Position numbers and translations under genes: made by a program. From the NCBI GenBank assembly GCA_933228675.1, contig OW121740.1, forward strand, positions 160,679,306-160,743,305: DNA of 64,000 nucleotides. The letters are read 5' to 3'. Below the pieces are notes generated by a model that saw nothing but the letters and a program-made list of their open reading frames with translations, searched no databases and was not told the DNA's origin. Positions 37,335-49,220 of the stretch are shown one piece after another (position 1 is the first letter of the stretch; every line of letters begins with the position of its first letter). The DNA comes from Stomorhina lunata. Taxonomy: Eukaryota > Arthropoda > Insecta > Diptera > Rhiniidae.

Positions 37335-39614
37335 TCGATCAAAGTTTTACTAAAGAAAAATTTTAAAATTTTACTAAAGAAAAGTTTGAATTAAATTTTA
37401 CTAAAGAAAAATTTTGATTAAAATTTAAGTAAAGACAAATTTTAACTAAAATTTGACTAAAAATAGTTTTTGATAAAAATTTTGATAAAAATTTTACTAA
37501 AGAAAAATTTTGATCAAAATTTTACTAAAGAATAATTTTGGAGACAAATTTTAATCAACATTTTACTAAAGACAAATTTTGATCAAAATTTTAGCAAGGA
37601 CAAATTTTATTCATAGTTTTGCTGAAGACAAATTTTGATCAAAATTTAAGCAAAGACAAATATTGATCAAAATTTTACTAAAGAAAAATTTTAATCAACA
37701 TTTGAATAAAGACAAATTTTTATAAAAATTTTGCTTATGAAAAATTTTGATCAAAATTTTATTACAGGAAACTTTTGATTAACAATTTACTCAAGACAAT
37801 TTTTGATTAAAGAAAAATTTTTGATCAACATTTTCTTTAAGACAATTTTGGATCAAAATGGTTTTTAAGACAAATTGTGATCAAAATTTTTTTAAAGAAA
37901 AATTTCGATCAGCATTTTATTTAAGACTAGTTTTGGCAATTTTTGATAACAATTTTTAGCTAAAGACAAATTTTGATCCAAAATTTATTGAAGACTAAAT
38001 GTAATCAAAATTTTACTACAGACAAATTTTTAACAAAATTTTACAACAGACAAATTTTGATCAAAGTTTTACAAAAGATAAATTTTGATTGAAATTTTAC
38101 TAAAGACAAATTTTGATAAAAATTTTACTTAAGAAAAATTTTGACTAAAATTGTACTAAAGATATAATTGAACAAAATTTTACTAAAGGCAAATTTTGAA
38201 CAAAATTTTACTAAAGGCAAATTTCGATCAAAGTTATACTAAAGACAAATTTCGACAAAAATTTTACTAAAGGCAAATTTTGATCAAAATTTTACTTAAG
38301 ACAGATTTTGATCAAAATTTCACTAAAGACAAATTTTAATCAAAATTTCACTAAAGACGAATTTTGATCAAAATTTTACTAAAGACAAATTTTGATCAAA
38401 GTTTTACAAAAGATAAATTTTGATAAAAATTTTACTTAAGAACAATTTTGATTAAAATTGTACTAAAGATAATAATTGAACAAAATTTTACTAAAGGCAA
38501 ATTTTGATAAAAATTTCACTAAAGACGAATTTTGATCAAAATTTTACTAAAGACAAATGTTGATCAAAATTTTGCTAAAGACAAATTTTTATAAAAATTG
38601 TACTAAAGACAAATTTTGATCAAAATTTTACTAAAGACAAATTTTGATCAAAATTTTACTAAAGAAAAATTTTGATCAAAATTTTACTAAAGACAAATTT
38701 TGATCAAAATTTTACTCAAAGCAAATTTTGATCAAAATTTTATTAAAGACAAATTTTGGTCAAAATTTTACTAAAGAAAAATTTTGATCAAAATTTTACT
38801 TAGACAAATTTTGATCAAAATTTCACTAAAGACGAATTTTGATCAAAATTTTACTAAAGAAAAATTTTAATAAAAATTTTACTAAAGAAAAATTTTAATA
38901 AAAATTTTACTAAAGACAAATTTTGATCAAAATTTTACTTAAGAAAAATTTTGATCAAAATTTTACTTAAGACAAATTTTGATCAAAATTTCACTAAAGA
39001 CGAATTTTGATCAAAATTTTACTAAAGAAAAATTTTAATAAAAATTTTACTAAAGACAAATTTTGATCAAAATTTTACTAAAGACAAATGTTGATCAAAA
39101 TTTTGCTAAAGACAAATTTTTATAAAAATTGTACTAAAGACAAATTTTGATCAAAATTTTACTAAAAACAAATTTTGATCAAAATTTTGCTAAAGACAAA
39201 TTTTGATCAAAATTTTACTCAAGACAAATTTTGATCAAAATTTCACTAAAGACGAATTTTTATCAAAATTTTACTAAAGACAAATTTTGATCAAAATTTT
39301 ACTAAAGACAAATTTTAATCAAAATTTTACTCAAGACAAATTTTGGTCAAAATTTTACTAAAGACGAATTTTGATCAAAATTTTACTAAAGAAAAATTTT
39401 AATAAAAATTTTACTAAAGGCAAATTTTAATCAAAATTTTGCTGAAGACAGATTTTGATCAAAATTTTACTAAAGCCAAATTTTGATAAAAATTTTACTA
39501 TAGACAAATTTTTATCAAAATTTTACTTAAAACAAATTTTGATCAAAATTTTATTAAAGACAAATTTTGATCAAAATTTTACTAAAGACAAATTTTGATC
39601 AAAATTTCACTAAA
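37335..39614 (-). repeat. 28-bp minisatellite, reverse orientation, with higher-order repeats
   Basis: Units AAAGACAAATTTTGATCAAA + ATTTTACT. The left part is diverged and 38280-39610 more homogeneous. Ordered variant strings recur. GACAAATGTTGATC followed by a GCTAAAG unit and an ATTGTACT unit occurs at about 38551 and 39082, about 531 bp or 19 units apart. A TTGAACAAAATTTTACTAAA-GGC string occurs near 38167 and 38474. The array is interrupted by a LINE at 39615. Confidence 0.95.
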
Positions 39615-39937
39615 TTTCAAATAAAGAACTGAAGTTGTACTGTGCGGTCGTGTTTTATTTAGCTCTGCAATTTTTTTAATACAATTTTACTTTAAAGTTA
39701 TAAATAAAGTTATAAAATCAAATAACCACAAACAATAGTTTGCAAATTAATTCCATTAAATCTTGTGAATTTTAAACAAACTTAAATAGCCATAAATAAA
39801 AAAATTGACATCCAAAAATTTTTAATAACAAATCATTGAAACAAACAAATATAAAAACAAAAATAAAATCAAAACAAATACTCTGACTCTAAGAGAAAAC
39901 TTCAATACCAATTTCAACTATTAATTAGTGATACAAA

Positions 39938-40909
39938 ATGAGCTACAACAACATCCACGACAACAACAATAGGAACAACAGCAGCGAAAGTCTCTCTGAT
40001 ATGTCCGAAGGCGAACACAACAACTTGCAAAATCCAATGTACGCGCCAAAAAGAAACAGAGAGTCAACAAAGAAATCTTTAACTGGTAATGTACCCAAAA
40101 CCCCTCGATTATCAATAACAGACTCCCCTTTCAAACTCTTAAATACTGTTGATAAAAAAATAGATAAGAGATTTGATAGTTTTCTTTCAATAATGAAAAC
40201 AATGTTTCAAGAGAGTGAAGCTCGTATGGAAGCCCGTATGGAGAGTTTGTTAAATAAGAGATTTGATGAGTTAAAGAGCGATATTTTAGATTTAAATCGA
40301 AGAGTAATCAATCTTGAAACTGTAGCAGCTGAAATCGTTAGCCTAAAAAGCGAAGTTCAGATACTAAAAACACAATTGCAGCGACAAGATAATTCCACCG
40401 TTGCGTCTGATCTTCGAATAAACGGAATTCCATATAAAAAAGATGAAAATCTGCCTGAAGTATTTAATACCATATGCGGAGTTCTAAATATTTCAACACC
40501 TGCTATTAAAGCTTTATACCGTCTACAAAACCATAATAATAAAGATCATACTTACTCTCCTGATGCCGTTATCATGGTCAAGTTATTTTCTCCATACGAT
40601 AAGAACTTTATTCTGAAATGTTTGGCAGATTATAGGAAAGTAAATAGAAGGGAATTGAAATTATCTGATTTTGGCCTGGGAGATAATCGTGCATTTTACA
40701 TTAATGAAAATCTAACCACAGCCAATCATAAAATCCTCTTGCATGCACTTGAACTTAAAAAGCTTGGCCTCATTAAGGCATCATATACAATCCGTGGCTT
40801 AGTGCATGTTAGATTTAAGGACAATGAAGAACCTGTACGAATTGATGACCATAAACAATTAATTGAGTTTTTTCCTGAAGAAAATTTTGCCCACAACAAC
40901 TACAATTGA
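39938..40909 (+). CDS. LINE ORF1 protein (coiled coil plus FP/ORF1p-like nucleic-acid-binding domain)
   Basis: A 323-residue product starting at an ATG about 320 bp inside the element. Residues 1-60 are polar and disordered, rich in Asn and Ser. Residues about 69-150 are a heptad-rich coiled coil with tandem SEARMEARMES-like repeats, as expected for trimerising ORF1 proteins. Residues about 157-240 (DLRINGIPYKKDENLPEVF) resemble the RNA-binding core of LINE ORF1 proteins. The C-terminal part (NENLTTANHKILLHALELKK, then VHVRFKDNEEPVRID) resembles the C-terminal domain of FP-type proteins found in many insect LINEs. No CCHC zinc knuckles or PHD finger are visible. It presumably coats the element RNA. 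ORF2 follows after about 140 bp in another frame. Confidence 0.85.
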   Translation: MSYNNIHDNNNRNNSSESLSDMSEGEHNNLQNPMYAPKRNRESTKKSLTGNVPKTPRLSITDSPFKLLNTVDKKIDKRFDSFLSIMKTMFQESEARMEARMESLLNKRFDELKSDILDLNRRVINLETVAAEIVSLKSEVQILKTQLQRQDNSTVASDLRINGIPYKKDENLPEVFNTICGVLNISTPAIKALYRLQNHNNKDHTYSPDAVIMVKLFSPYDKNFILKCLADYRKVNRRELKLSDFGLGDNRAFYINENLTTANHKILLHALELKKLGLIKASYTIRGLVHVRFKDNEEPVRIDDHKQLIEFFPEENFAHNNYN

Positions 40910-41052
40910 ATTTTTAACTGTCTATTATTGCTCCTTAAATATTTTTATTTTCAAAACTTCGTTATGTTATTATATTGTATTTATTATAGTTATTACATTT
41001 ACTTTTCCTAAATTTCCGATTCTTAGTTGCTCGCCTTATTTTGCTGTTTACT

Positions 41053-43851
41053 ATGTCCTTAACTGGAGATAATATAACTCATAGTTCCGTTGACGGTGCT
41101 TTTAATCTTGTTCGAATTTTGAGTAAACAAAAATCTGGTATCAATATTTGCCACATAAATGCTCAAAGTTTGAATAATAAAATTGATGAATTCAGACACA
41201 TTTTCGAGAACTCTGGTGTGCACGTTATATGCGTATCTGAAACATGGTTTAACGAGAAGGTCTTTGATAGCATAATTGAATTAAACAATTTTAAAATGTT
41301 TCGCTGTGATAGATGTACTCACGGTGGTGGAGTTGCTATTTTTGTAAAAGGTGGAATAGCAAGCAAATTTGTAACAAAATCCGATCCATCTGAAAAAGTT
41401 GAACATATATTCATTGAAATTGTATCTGCGGGTAGCAAGTTACTTCTTGGCTGTGTCTACAGGCCGAATAAAAGAATAAACATGGATGGCTTTCAGGAAA
41501 AACTTGAGAATATATCCGTTGTTTATGATAATATTGTAATTTGTGGTGACTTCAACTCCAATGTCCTTAACGAAAGTTTTTTGCTTGATTTCATGAACAC
41601 AGTAGGTCTATCTGCCACTAATACAAATACCCCGACGCATTTCTCTACTTCAAGTCAATCCTTACTCGATCTTTTCTTCGTTAGCTCAAAACGAAATATT
41701 TTACTCTATGATCAGATTTCAGCTCCATGTTTCTCAAAACATGACCTTATTTTCTTAAGTTATAATTTTTTCCCTCAATTTAAAAAAGAAGAAAAATTCT
41801 ATTATGATTTTAAACATATGGACTATATTATGATGGCTAATGAAATGGCCAATGTTGACTGGGACAGTATTTACCACATGACTGATGTTGATAGTCAAGT
41901 AAACTTTTTGGAATCTAAAGTGGCTGCTACTTTCCGTAAATCTGTGCCTCTAAAGAAGGTGTCGCATAGCTCTAATAAGCCCTGGTTTGATAACCACATT
42001 AAATCTAAAATAAAATCACGTGATTACGCCTTTAAATGTTGGAAACGCCATAAAACTCAAGACCTGTACGCACAATTTTCTAGCGAAAGGAAAGAAGTCA
42101 ATAAGCTGATAAGAAGAGCAAAATCGACATTCTACACAAACTTATTTTCCTCTGCCGCGAGTACCAAAAAAACGTGGCAAATTATTCGTGATATTGGCAT
42201 CAAAAAGCCACAAGATTCAAATTCCTCGAACGTCGATGTAGACTCGTTAAATGATACTTTTTTGAGAATTCAAAATGTAAACGTAAATCCCGATTTTTAC
42301 TCGTTTAGTTATTCGCACCCACAAACTCTTGAAAACTCTTTTTCTTTTAATTGTATTACCCAAAATGATGTTGTAGTTTCTTGTCATGAAGTTAAATCAA
42401 ATGCAATTGGTCCTGATGAGATTCATCCTAAGTTTATTAAAGCCATTGTTCCTTTTCTTTTGCCACATATTACATATATTTTTAATACAATCATAACTAA
42501 AAGTCACTTTCCTCAAAATTGGAAGTACGCCAAAATAGTTCCAATACCTAAAAATAAAAACGATTACAGGCCCATAGCTATACTTTCATTTCTATCTAAG
42601 GTACTCGAAAGGATACTAAACAAGCAAATAGGTGAATACCTTAATGCTAAAAGGCTACTTACTAACAGGCAGTCTGGTTTTCGACCAAAACATAGCTGCA
42701 CCACTGCTCTTATCGACGTATCAGAGGAAATACGTGGCTATATTGATGAGGGTAATATTGCATTTTTAATACTATTGGATCATTCGAAAGCATTCGACAT
42801 GGTTGACCATAAAATGCTCTGTTTAAAATTAAGCAACTTTTTCAACTTTGGTTCTTCCGCTACTAAACTTATTTCATCATACCTAGGTAATAGATTTCAG
42901 TATGTTTACGCAAATTACAAATGTTCCAGTACGTCTCCCGTAATTAAAGGTGTTCCACAAGGATCAATCCTTGGACCACTTCTTTTTTCTATATATATAA
43001 ATGATTTACCACTACAGATATCACATTGTAAAATTCAAATGTATGCAGATGATGTTCAGCTCTATCTTTGTTGCAATACCAACCAAATCAATGAATGCGT
43101 TGACAAACTAAATTCTGACCTCTCAAAAATTCAATCTTGGGCATCATCTAATGGCCTCTGCCTTAACCCAGTAAAATCTAAATGCCTACTCATTTCAAGT
43201 ACTTCGGTACAAACAATCGTCGTGCCGGAAATTTTGCTCAACAATCAGGCTATTGAAGTTGTAAATAAAACAAAAAATCTAGGTATAATTTTTAACTCTA
43301 CACTGTCATGGTCTGATCACATCATCAATGCTGCTGGAAAAACCTACTCCCTATTGCGTGCCTTATGGAAAGTCCAACATCTAACGCCGGTTTCTACTCG
43401 CATAATGCTCTCTAAAACATTTCTGATACCAACCTTACTATACGGTTGTGAATTATTTTCCAGCTCTGATTACACTAGCACAAGAAAACTTAGTACCACA
43501 TACAATTCAGTTTTGAGATATGTTTTTAACTTAAAGCGATCGTCCCACATTACACCTTTTGAAACCAAATTATTTGGAGTACGTTTATGTGATTATCTAA
43601 AAATAAAATGTCTTACTTTGCTTCATAAGATTATGTTTACTAATGAACCGTCTTATATTTTTGATCGGCTTGTTTTCACTCAATCAAGGAGAAATAACAA
43701 CTTAATTCAAATACGCCATAAAAGATTAGTGTCAGAACATCAATATCTTATCCACACCATCCGTTTATGGAACTCGCTACCAACAAGAATTCAATTTTTG
43801 AGCAACTTAACGGAATTTAGGAAAGCAGTCTACAACTACTTCAGTTCATAG
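41053..43851 (+). CDS. LINE ORF2 protein: AP-type endonuclease and reverse transcriptase
   Basis: A 932-residue product from the first ATG in frame; an upstream TTG at 41041 is less likely. The N-terminal endonuclease has its expected signatures: NICHINAQS, VSETWF, GDFNSN (Asp about 166) and SKHD (His about 230), the set needed to nick target DNA. The reverse transcriptase follows: AIGPDEIHPKF, DYRPIAILS, QSGFRPKHSCTTAL, LLDHSKAFDMVDH (Asp about 576), GVPQGSILGPLLFSIYINDL (about 633-652) and YADD (664-667). The thumb and C-terminal region end with the RLWNSLPTRIQ-type motif common to this group. All catalytic residues I can recognise are present, so the enzyme looks competent for target-primed reverse transcription. 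Confidence 0.93.
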   Translation: MSLTGDNITHSSVDGAFNLVRILSKQKSGINICHINAQSLNNKIDEFRHIFENSGVHVICVSETWFNEKVFDSIIELNNFKMFRCDRCTHGGGVAIFVKGGIASKFVTKSDPSEKVEHIFIEIVSAGSKLLLGCVYRPNKRINMDGFQEKLENISVVYDNIVICGDFNSNVLNESFLLDFMNTVGLSATNTNTPTHFSTSSQSLLDLFFVSSKRNILLYDQISAPCFSKHDLIFLSYNFFPQFKKEEKFYYDFKHMDYIMMANEMANVDWDSIYHMTDVDSQVNFLESKVAATFRKSVPLKKVSHSSNKPWFDNHIKSKIKSRDYAFKCWKRHKTQDLYAQFSSERKEVNKLIRRAKSTFYTNLFSSAASTKKTWQIIRDIGIKKPQDSNSSNVDVDSLNDTFLRIQNVNVNPDFYSFSYSHPQTLENSFSFNCITQNDVVVSCHEVKSNAIGPDEIHPKFIKAIVPFLLPHITYIFNTIITKSHFPQNWKYAKIVPIPKNKNDYRPIAILSFLSKVLERILNKQIGEYLNAKRLLTNRQSGFRPKHSCTTALIDVSEEIRGYIDEGNIAFLILLDHSKAFDMVDHKMLCLKLSNFFNFGSSATKLISSYLGNRFQYVYANYKCSSTSPVIKGVPQGSILGPLLFSIYINDLPLQISHCKIQMYADDVQLYLCCNTNQINECVDKLNSDLSKIQSWASSNGLCLNPVKSKCLLISSTSVQTIVVPEILLNNQAIEVVNKTKNLGIIFNSTLSWSDHIINAAGKTYSLLRALWKVQHLTPVSTRIMLSKTFLIPTLLYGCELFSSSDYTSTRKLSTTYNSVLRYVFNLKRSSHITPFETKLFGVRLCDYLKIKCLTLLHKIMFTNEPSYIFDRLVFTQSRRNNNLIQIRHKRLVSEHQYLIHTIRLWNSLPTRIQFLSNLTEFRKAVYNYFSS

Positions 43852-44092
43852 CTTAATCTCTATACATATTATATTATTGTTATTTTTTTACTTTTTGTTG
43901 TCTTTTCATTTTCATTTAATTTGTAACTATTTAGTTCCTAATTTAATTTAAAATTTTAATTTTATTATATTATTGTACTTCTTTTTTTTTTTTTTTTGTT
44001 TTGTTTAATTTTAATCATTTCTAATATTTATTGTTCAACTATGAAATTTGTAATGTTTTTGACTATATATGAAACTATTTAACTTAAGCTCA

Positions 44093-44136
44093 TCCTGTAC
44101 TGTAATTTATAAAACTTTTAGTTTTGTTGTACAGGA
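44093..44136 (+). promoter_or_regulatory. 3'-terminal stem-loop of the CR1-like LINE
   Basis: TCCTGTAC (44093-44100) pairs perfectly with GTACAGGA (44129-44136) around a 28-nt loop, close to the 3' end of the element RNA. In LINEs of this kind a 3' stem-loop serves as the recognition site for the element's own reverse transcriptase. That function is inference here. Confidence 0.6.
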
Positions 44137-44170
44137 CATCAAATACATCAAATAAATTAAATAAATAAAT

Positions 44171-44675
44171 TAAAGACGAATTTTGATCAAAATTTTACTA
44201 AGACAAATTTTGGTCAAAAATTTACTAAGATATATTTTGATCAAAATTTTACTAAAGACAACGTTTGATCAAAATTTTACTTAAGACAAATTTTGACCAA
44301 AATTTTACTAAAGACAAATTTCGACCAAAGTTTTACTAAAGGAAAATTTTGATCAAAATTTTACTAAAGACAGATTTTGATCAAAATTTTACTAAAGACA
44401 AAGTTTGATCAAAATTTTACTAGAGACAAATTTTGATCAAAATTTTACTAAGACAAATTTTTGTCAAAAATTTACTAAGATATATTTTAATCAAAATTTT
44501 ACTAAAGACAACTTTTGATCAAAATTTTACTTACGACAAATTTTGACCAAAATTTTACTAGAGACAAATTTTGTTCAAAATTTTATTTAAGAGCACTTTT
44601 GATCAAAATTTTACTGAAGACAAATTTTAATAAAAATTGTACTAAAGACAAATTTTGATAAAATCTTGAATAATA
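44171..44675 (-). repeat. 28-bp minisatellite, reverse orientation (after LINE)
   Basis: Continuation of the 37.3-39.6 kb array beyond the LINE, same orientation. An ordered block including TTTACTAAGATATATTTT occurs twice, at about 44221 and 44471 (period 250 bp, nine units). Confidence 0.94.
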
Positions 44676-46039
44676 TAATGATAAGATTTTACATCTCAAA
44701 AATGTAAGGTGTTATGTAAGTGATGTGGACCGACAATAGCATCTACTTTCTTATATATTTTATTTATTTATTCTCTATACTTTTTTAACGTCCAGACTTC
44801 GCAATATAAGTAATTGGAATGTTATACAAAATTTAGTAGAAATATTCGCATTGCATTCAACGAATATAGTTTTTATTACAGTTTGTGTTAGTTTAACAGT
44901 CAGCATAATTAAGAGGCACATTAAAAACACAGTTGCATATTTAAAGGTAATTTTACTTATTTTTTGCCCCCCACTTCTCAAAAATAATCTTAATTTACCA
45001 ACATGAAACAAGAAGTAACTGATGGATGAATTAAGCTAATGTTTCTTTTAAACTTTTGCCATAGTCAGCTAACAAAGTTGGCTTAACCCATTGTGAGGTT
45101 TTGGGATTAAAAGTAACACCTTTAAGTTTTAGCCACTAAATTTATGAAAATTATTTTGCTGAAGTTCCCAAGGGTTTAACTGAGTTATCTAAAGCGAATA
45201 AATGTCTGAAATTTGAACCAAAACAAAATGCAGTGAAATCGTACAAAAGAAGAAAAATAGCAACAAAAATAAATGAATGAAGAAAACTCGTGAAAATGCT
45301 AATAAAAACAAATAGAAACCTATTAAAAATAAAGACATTAGTCTATGTCTAGAATTTTTATATATATTTATTTTACTTTACGATATAAAGAAAACCATCA
45401 TGAATAGTACAATAAATGTGGAAAAATCCTTATACAGACGAAATACATGTATTCAGATATACTCACATACGTAAATACATACACAAATTTACACAGTCAG
45501 TATACTTCCCGTTATAACTGGCTGAGTGAGTGACTGACAGACGGACTAAAACTATGACTACAATTGTACACATTAACGGCTTAAAGTTTACTGGCATTGC
45601 ATGGCTTTGCATGTTAAAAATAAATTTAAATTTCAGACAAAAAACAAAAACTCTAAAAATAACAATTGTACAAAAAAACCCAACTTGTAATCAAAATACA
45701 AACAGAAACCAAAATGGGAAGAATAACACAAATATGTAACTAAAAAGTCTCAAAACTAAAGGGGAAAATTACTCACAGGTTCAGTCATTGTTCCATATAG
45801 CCACTTGAAACTCTATTGTTTTCCTTGGGCGGAGGGAGTAACAGCACAAAACAAAGAAGGCTTTAAGCTTCCAAGCAACACTAAAGGAGCACAAGCAAAA
45901 TTAAATTCTCTTTTTGTTGGGGCAAAAGGTCAAAGAGTCAGTAGTTTAACATTCAAAGTTACCCAAAACTATACAATACAATATTAACAAGTTAATATGG
46001 TAGATATGGCTAAAACGAATATTAAAAACACTTCTGTTT
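44676..46039. other. Unique AT-rich spacer
   Basis: Non-repetitive DNA between 28-bp and 17-bp arrays. Frames at 44775-45011 (-), 45530-45739 and 45805-45987 have no recognised domains and look accidental. Confidence 0.5.
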
Positions 46040-47240
46040 CTTATCAAAGACGTAGTCTTATCAAAGATGTAGTCTCATCAAAGACGTAGTCTTATCAAAG
46101 ACGTAGTCTTATCAAAGACGCAGTCTTATCAAAGACGTAGTCTTATCAAAGACGTAGTCTTATCAAAGACGTAGTCTTATCAAAGACGTAGTCTTATCAA
46201 AGACGTAGTCTTATCAAAGACGTAGTCTTATCAAAGACGTAGTCTTATCAAAGACGTAGTCTTATCAAAGACGTAGTCTTATCAAAGACGTAGTCTTATC
46301 AAAGACGTAGTCTTATCAAAGACGTAGTCTTATCAAAGACGTAGTCTTATCAAAGACGTAGTCTTATCAAAGACGTAGTCTTATCAAAGACGTAGTCTTA
46401 TCAAAGACGTAGTCTTATCAAAGACGTAGTCTTATCAAAGACGTAGTCTTATCAAAGACGTAGTCTTATCAAAGACGTAGTCTTATCAAAGACGTAGTCT
46501 TATCAAAGACGTAGTCTTATCAAAGACGTAGTCTTATCAAAGACGTAGTCTTATCAAAGACGTAGTCTTATCAAAGACGTAGTCTTATCAAAGACGTAGT
46601 CTTATCAAAGACGTAGTCTTATCAAAGACGTAGTCTTATCAAAGACGTAGTCTTATCAAAGACGTAGTCTTATCAAAGACGTAGTCTTATCAAAGACGTA
46701 GTCTTATCAAAGACGTAGTCTTATCAAAGACGTAGTCTTATCAAAGACGTAGTCTTATCAAAGACGTAGTCTTATCAAAGACGTAGTCTTATCAAAGACG
46801 TAGTCTTATCAAAGACGTAGTCTTATCAAAGACGTAGTCTTATCAAAGACGTAGTCTTATCAAAGACGTAGTCCTATCAAAGACGTAGTCTTATCAAAGA
46901 CGTAGTCTTATTAAAGACGTAGTCTTATTAAAGACGTAGTCTTATTAAAGACGTAGTCTTGTCAAAGACGTAGTATTGTCAAAGACGTAGTCTTATTAAA
47001 GACGTAGTCTTATCAAAGACGTAGTCTTATCAAAGACGTAGTCTTGTTAAAGAGGTAGAATTGTCAAAGATGTAGTCTTGTCAAAGACGTAGTCTTGTCA
47101 AAAACGTAGTCTTGTCAAAGACGTAGTCTTGTCAAAGACGTAGTCTTGTCAAAGACGTAGTCTTGTCAAAGATGTAGTCTTGTCAAAGACGTAGTCTTGT
47201 CAAAGACGTAGTCTTGTCAAAGACGTTGTCATATAAAAGT
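46040..47240 (+). repeat. 17-bp minisatellite, forward orientation
   Basis: A highly homogeneous array of the 17-bp unit GACGTAGTCTTATCAAA, about 70 copies. The core GAC-GTA-GTC is dyad-symmetric. Between 46050 and 46900 copies are nearly identical. From about 46900 variants appear (TTATTAAAG, CTTGTCAAAG), and 47060-47230 is dominated by the CTTGTCAAA form. The array is richer in G and C than its surroundings. Confidence 0.97.
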
Positions 47241-48419
47241 TGTAGTCTATATTTTATGTTTATTAGATATAGGGTGCAAAACCGGAGTAAACTTTAGAAA
47301 TTAAGTAGCAACTTCAGAGGAAACAAAAATTTTTATTTAAATGTAAATGGAAGTCATTTGTTAAGTTGAGTTGTTACCGTTACTTTGTAACTTATTGTTG
47401 TTTACAGGCGGCGGTGAACGTATCTTGGAATTAAATCAAAATTTAGCTACGAATGTTTACAAAACGAATCAGTCTACTAAAGAATTTTTGTAGGTAGTCC
47501 TGCAGAAAAATGAGCTTAAAGAAATTCATGTAAGATATTTAAATATTCTGAAATGATTTAGTAAGAATCTAATAGACTTTGTTAAAATTATTTTGTTTAT
47601 ACTTTTCTTCTAAGATTCATGATTAAGTTCAGAAAACGATCACATGAATTATGGATTATTCTAGAAATTGTTCCTATTGGGCTTAGGTACATTTAAGGTT
47701 CATTTCGTATAGCAAACAGTTTCATTTAACTCAAGCAGCCTGATTTACACATACAAGTTCGGAATTTGTAAGTGTACGTGAATTTAGACCGGTCCAGAAT
47801 GTATAATTTTAGTTTTAATGGATTAAATGTTTAAAAGTTTTAGTTAATCAAAAAACGCATCATAAATCCTTTAATATCGATGGTCATATAAAACTTGACA
47901 TGACCCAAAATATAACAACTAATTACATTCTGAAACTGCCTAACGAGCCCATTTATATACATAAGTAATTGTAAACTACCACAATTGCAGTTAAATTTAT
48001 ACAATTTTAGAAGAAAAATATAAAAACTACAAAAAGATTTACAATCATGATTATTTCTAATGTGTTCGGAAAATAAAATAGGGAAAACTAAAATGCATTT
48101 AACCGCACCCTCTTTAGCTTAAAAGATATATAACATAATTAAATATTTTACCAGGAGTTGAAGCGGAATATCCATTCGTATGTGCTGTTAAGCCAGGTAG
48201 AAATAGTAGGTAAAGTATTAGGGCAATTGAGACTATAAAGGGGTTTAAATGTTTAAATACTGACAAATTTAAATAAAGAAATTAAAGCAAAATTTTAATT
48301 TTTTAAACAATTTTAACATTTATCATCTATGACCTAGTCCTATGAAAGAAGAAGCCTTCCTCTAAATATTGCCTAAAAGGCCAGAACAATAAAAGTACTA
48401 TATCCTCTTAATGGACCTG
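47241..48419. other. Unique AT-rich spacer
   Basis: Non-repetitive DNA between two 17-bp arrays. I see no open frame with protein-like content, tRNA-like structure or inverted repeat. Confidence 0.5.
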
Positions 48420-49220
48420 ATCTTGTCAAAGAGTGTTATATCGAAGTGGTGGTTTTATCAAAGAAGTAGTTTTATCAAGGATGTAGTTTTATCAAAGACG
48501 TAGTTTTATCAAAGACGTAGTTTATCAAAGACGTAGTTTTATCAAAGACCTAGTTTTTTACCAAAGACTTAGTTTTTTACCAAAGACCTAGTTTTATCAA
48601 AGACGTAGTTTTCTCAAAAACTTAGTTTTATCAAAGACTTAGTTTTATCAAAGTCGTAGTTTTATCAAGGACTCAGTTTTATCAAAGACGTAGTTTTATC
48701 AAAGACGTAGTATTATCAAAGACGTAGTTTTATCCAAGACGTAGTTTTATCAAAGACGTAGTTTTATCAAAGACGTAGTTTTATCAAAGACGTAGTTTTA
48801 TCAAAGACGTAGTATTATCAAAGACGTAGTTTTATCCAAGACGTAGTTTTATCAAAGACGTAGTTTTATCAAAGACGAAGTTTTATCAAAGACGTAGTTT
48901 TATCAAAGACGTAGTTTTATCAAAGACGTAGTTTTATCAAAGACGTAGTTTTATCAAAGATGTAGTATTATCAAAGACGTAGTTTTATCCAAGACGTAGT
49001 TTTATCAAAGACGAAGTTTTATTATTAAATACGTAGTCCTACCATAGATGTAGTCTTATCAAAAACGTAGTCCTACCAAAGACGTAATCTTATCATATAC
49101 CTAGTTATGCCATAGAGGTAGAACTACAAAGAATTTGTCTTATCAGACACGTTAACTTATCAAAGAATTTGTCTAGTCGGAGGTTTTATCTTATCGAAGA
49201 CCTTGCGTTATCATAGAAGT
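48420..49220 (+). repeat. 17-bp minisatellite, GTTTTATCAAA subfamily
   Basis: Unit GACGTAGTTTTATCAAA, a one-base variant of the 46-47 kb unit (TTTT for TCTT) in the same orientation. It is less homogeneous, especially at both edges (48420-48680 and after 49015). Confidence 0.94.

Larger units (their letters stand above)
39615..44170 (+). mobile_element. CR1/Jockey-like non-LTR retrotransposon, apparently full length and intact
   Basis: A LINE of about 4.56 kb that splits a continuous 28-bp array. It has a 5' UTR of about 320 bp, two open ORFs, a short 3' UTR with a terminal stem-loop and an A/T-rich simple tail (AAATAAATTAAATAAATAAA) instead of a plain poly(A). It has no LTRs and no clear target duplication. 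Both ORFs are free of stops and frameshifts, so the insertion is recent and may be active. The ORF2 motifs and tail favour the CR1 side of the Jockey superfamily. This placement is from memory, not from a tree. The exact ends are uncertain by a few bases because the tail and the array share TAAA. Confidence 0.88.

Noticed and set aside
45805..45987. 60-codon frame with ordinary-looking composition
   Set aside because: It is too short, with no recognised domain, no neighbours that support it and no evidence of splicing.
46040..47240. Possible CRISPR-like regular direct repeats
   Set aside because: Units are contiguous 17-mers with no unique spacers and no cas-like genes. The context is clearly eukaryotic, so this is a minisatellite.
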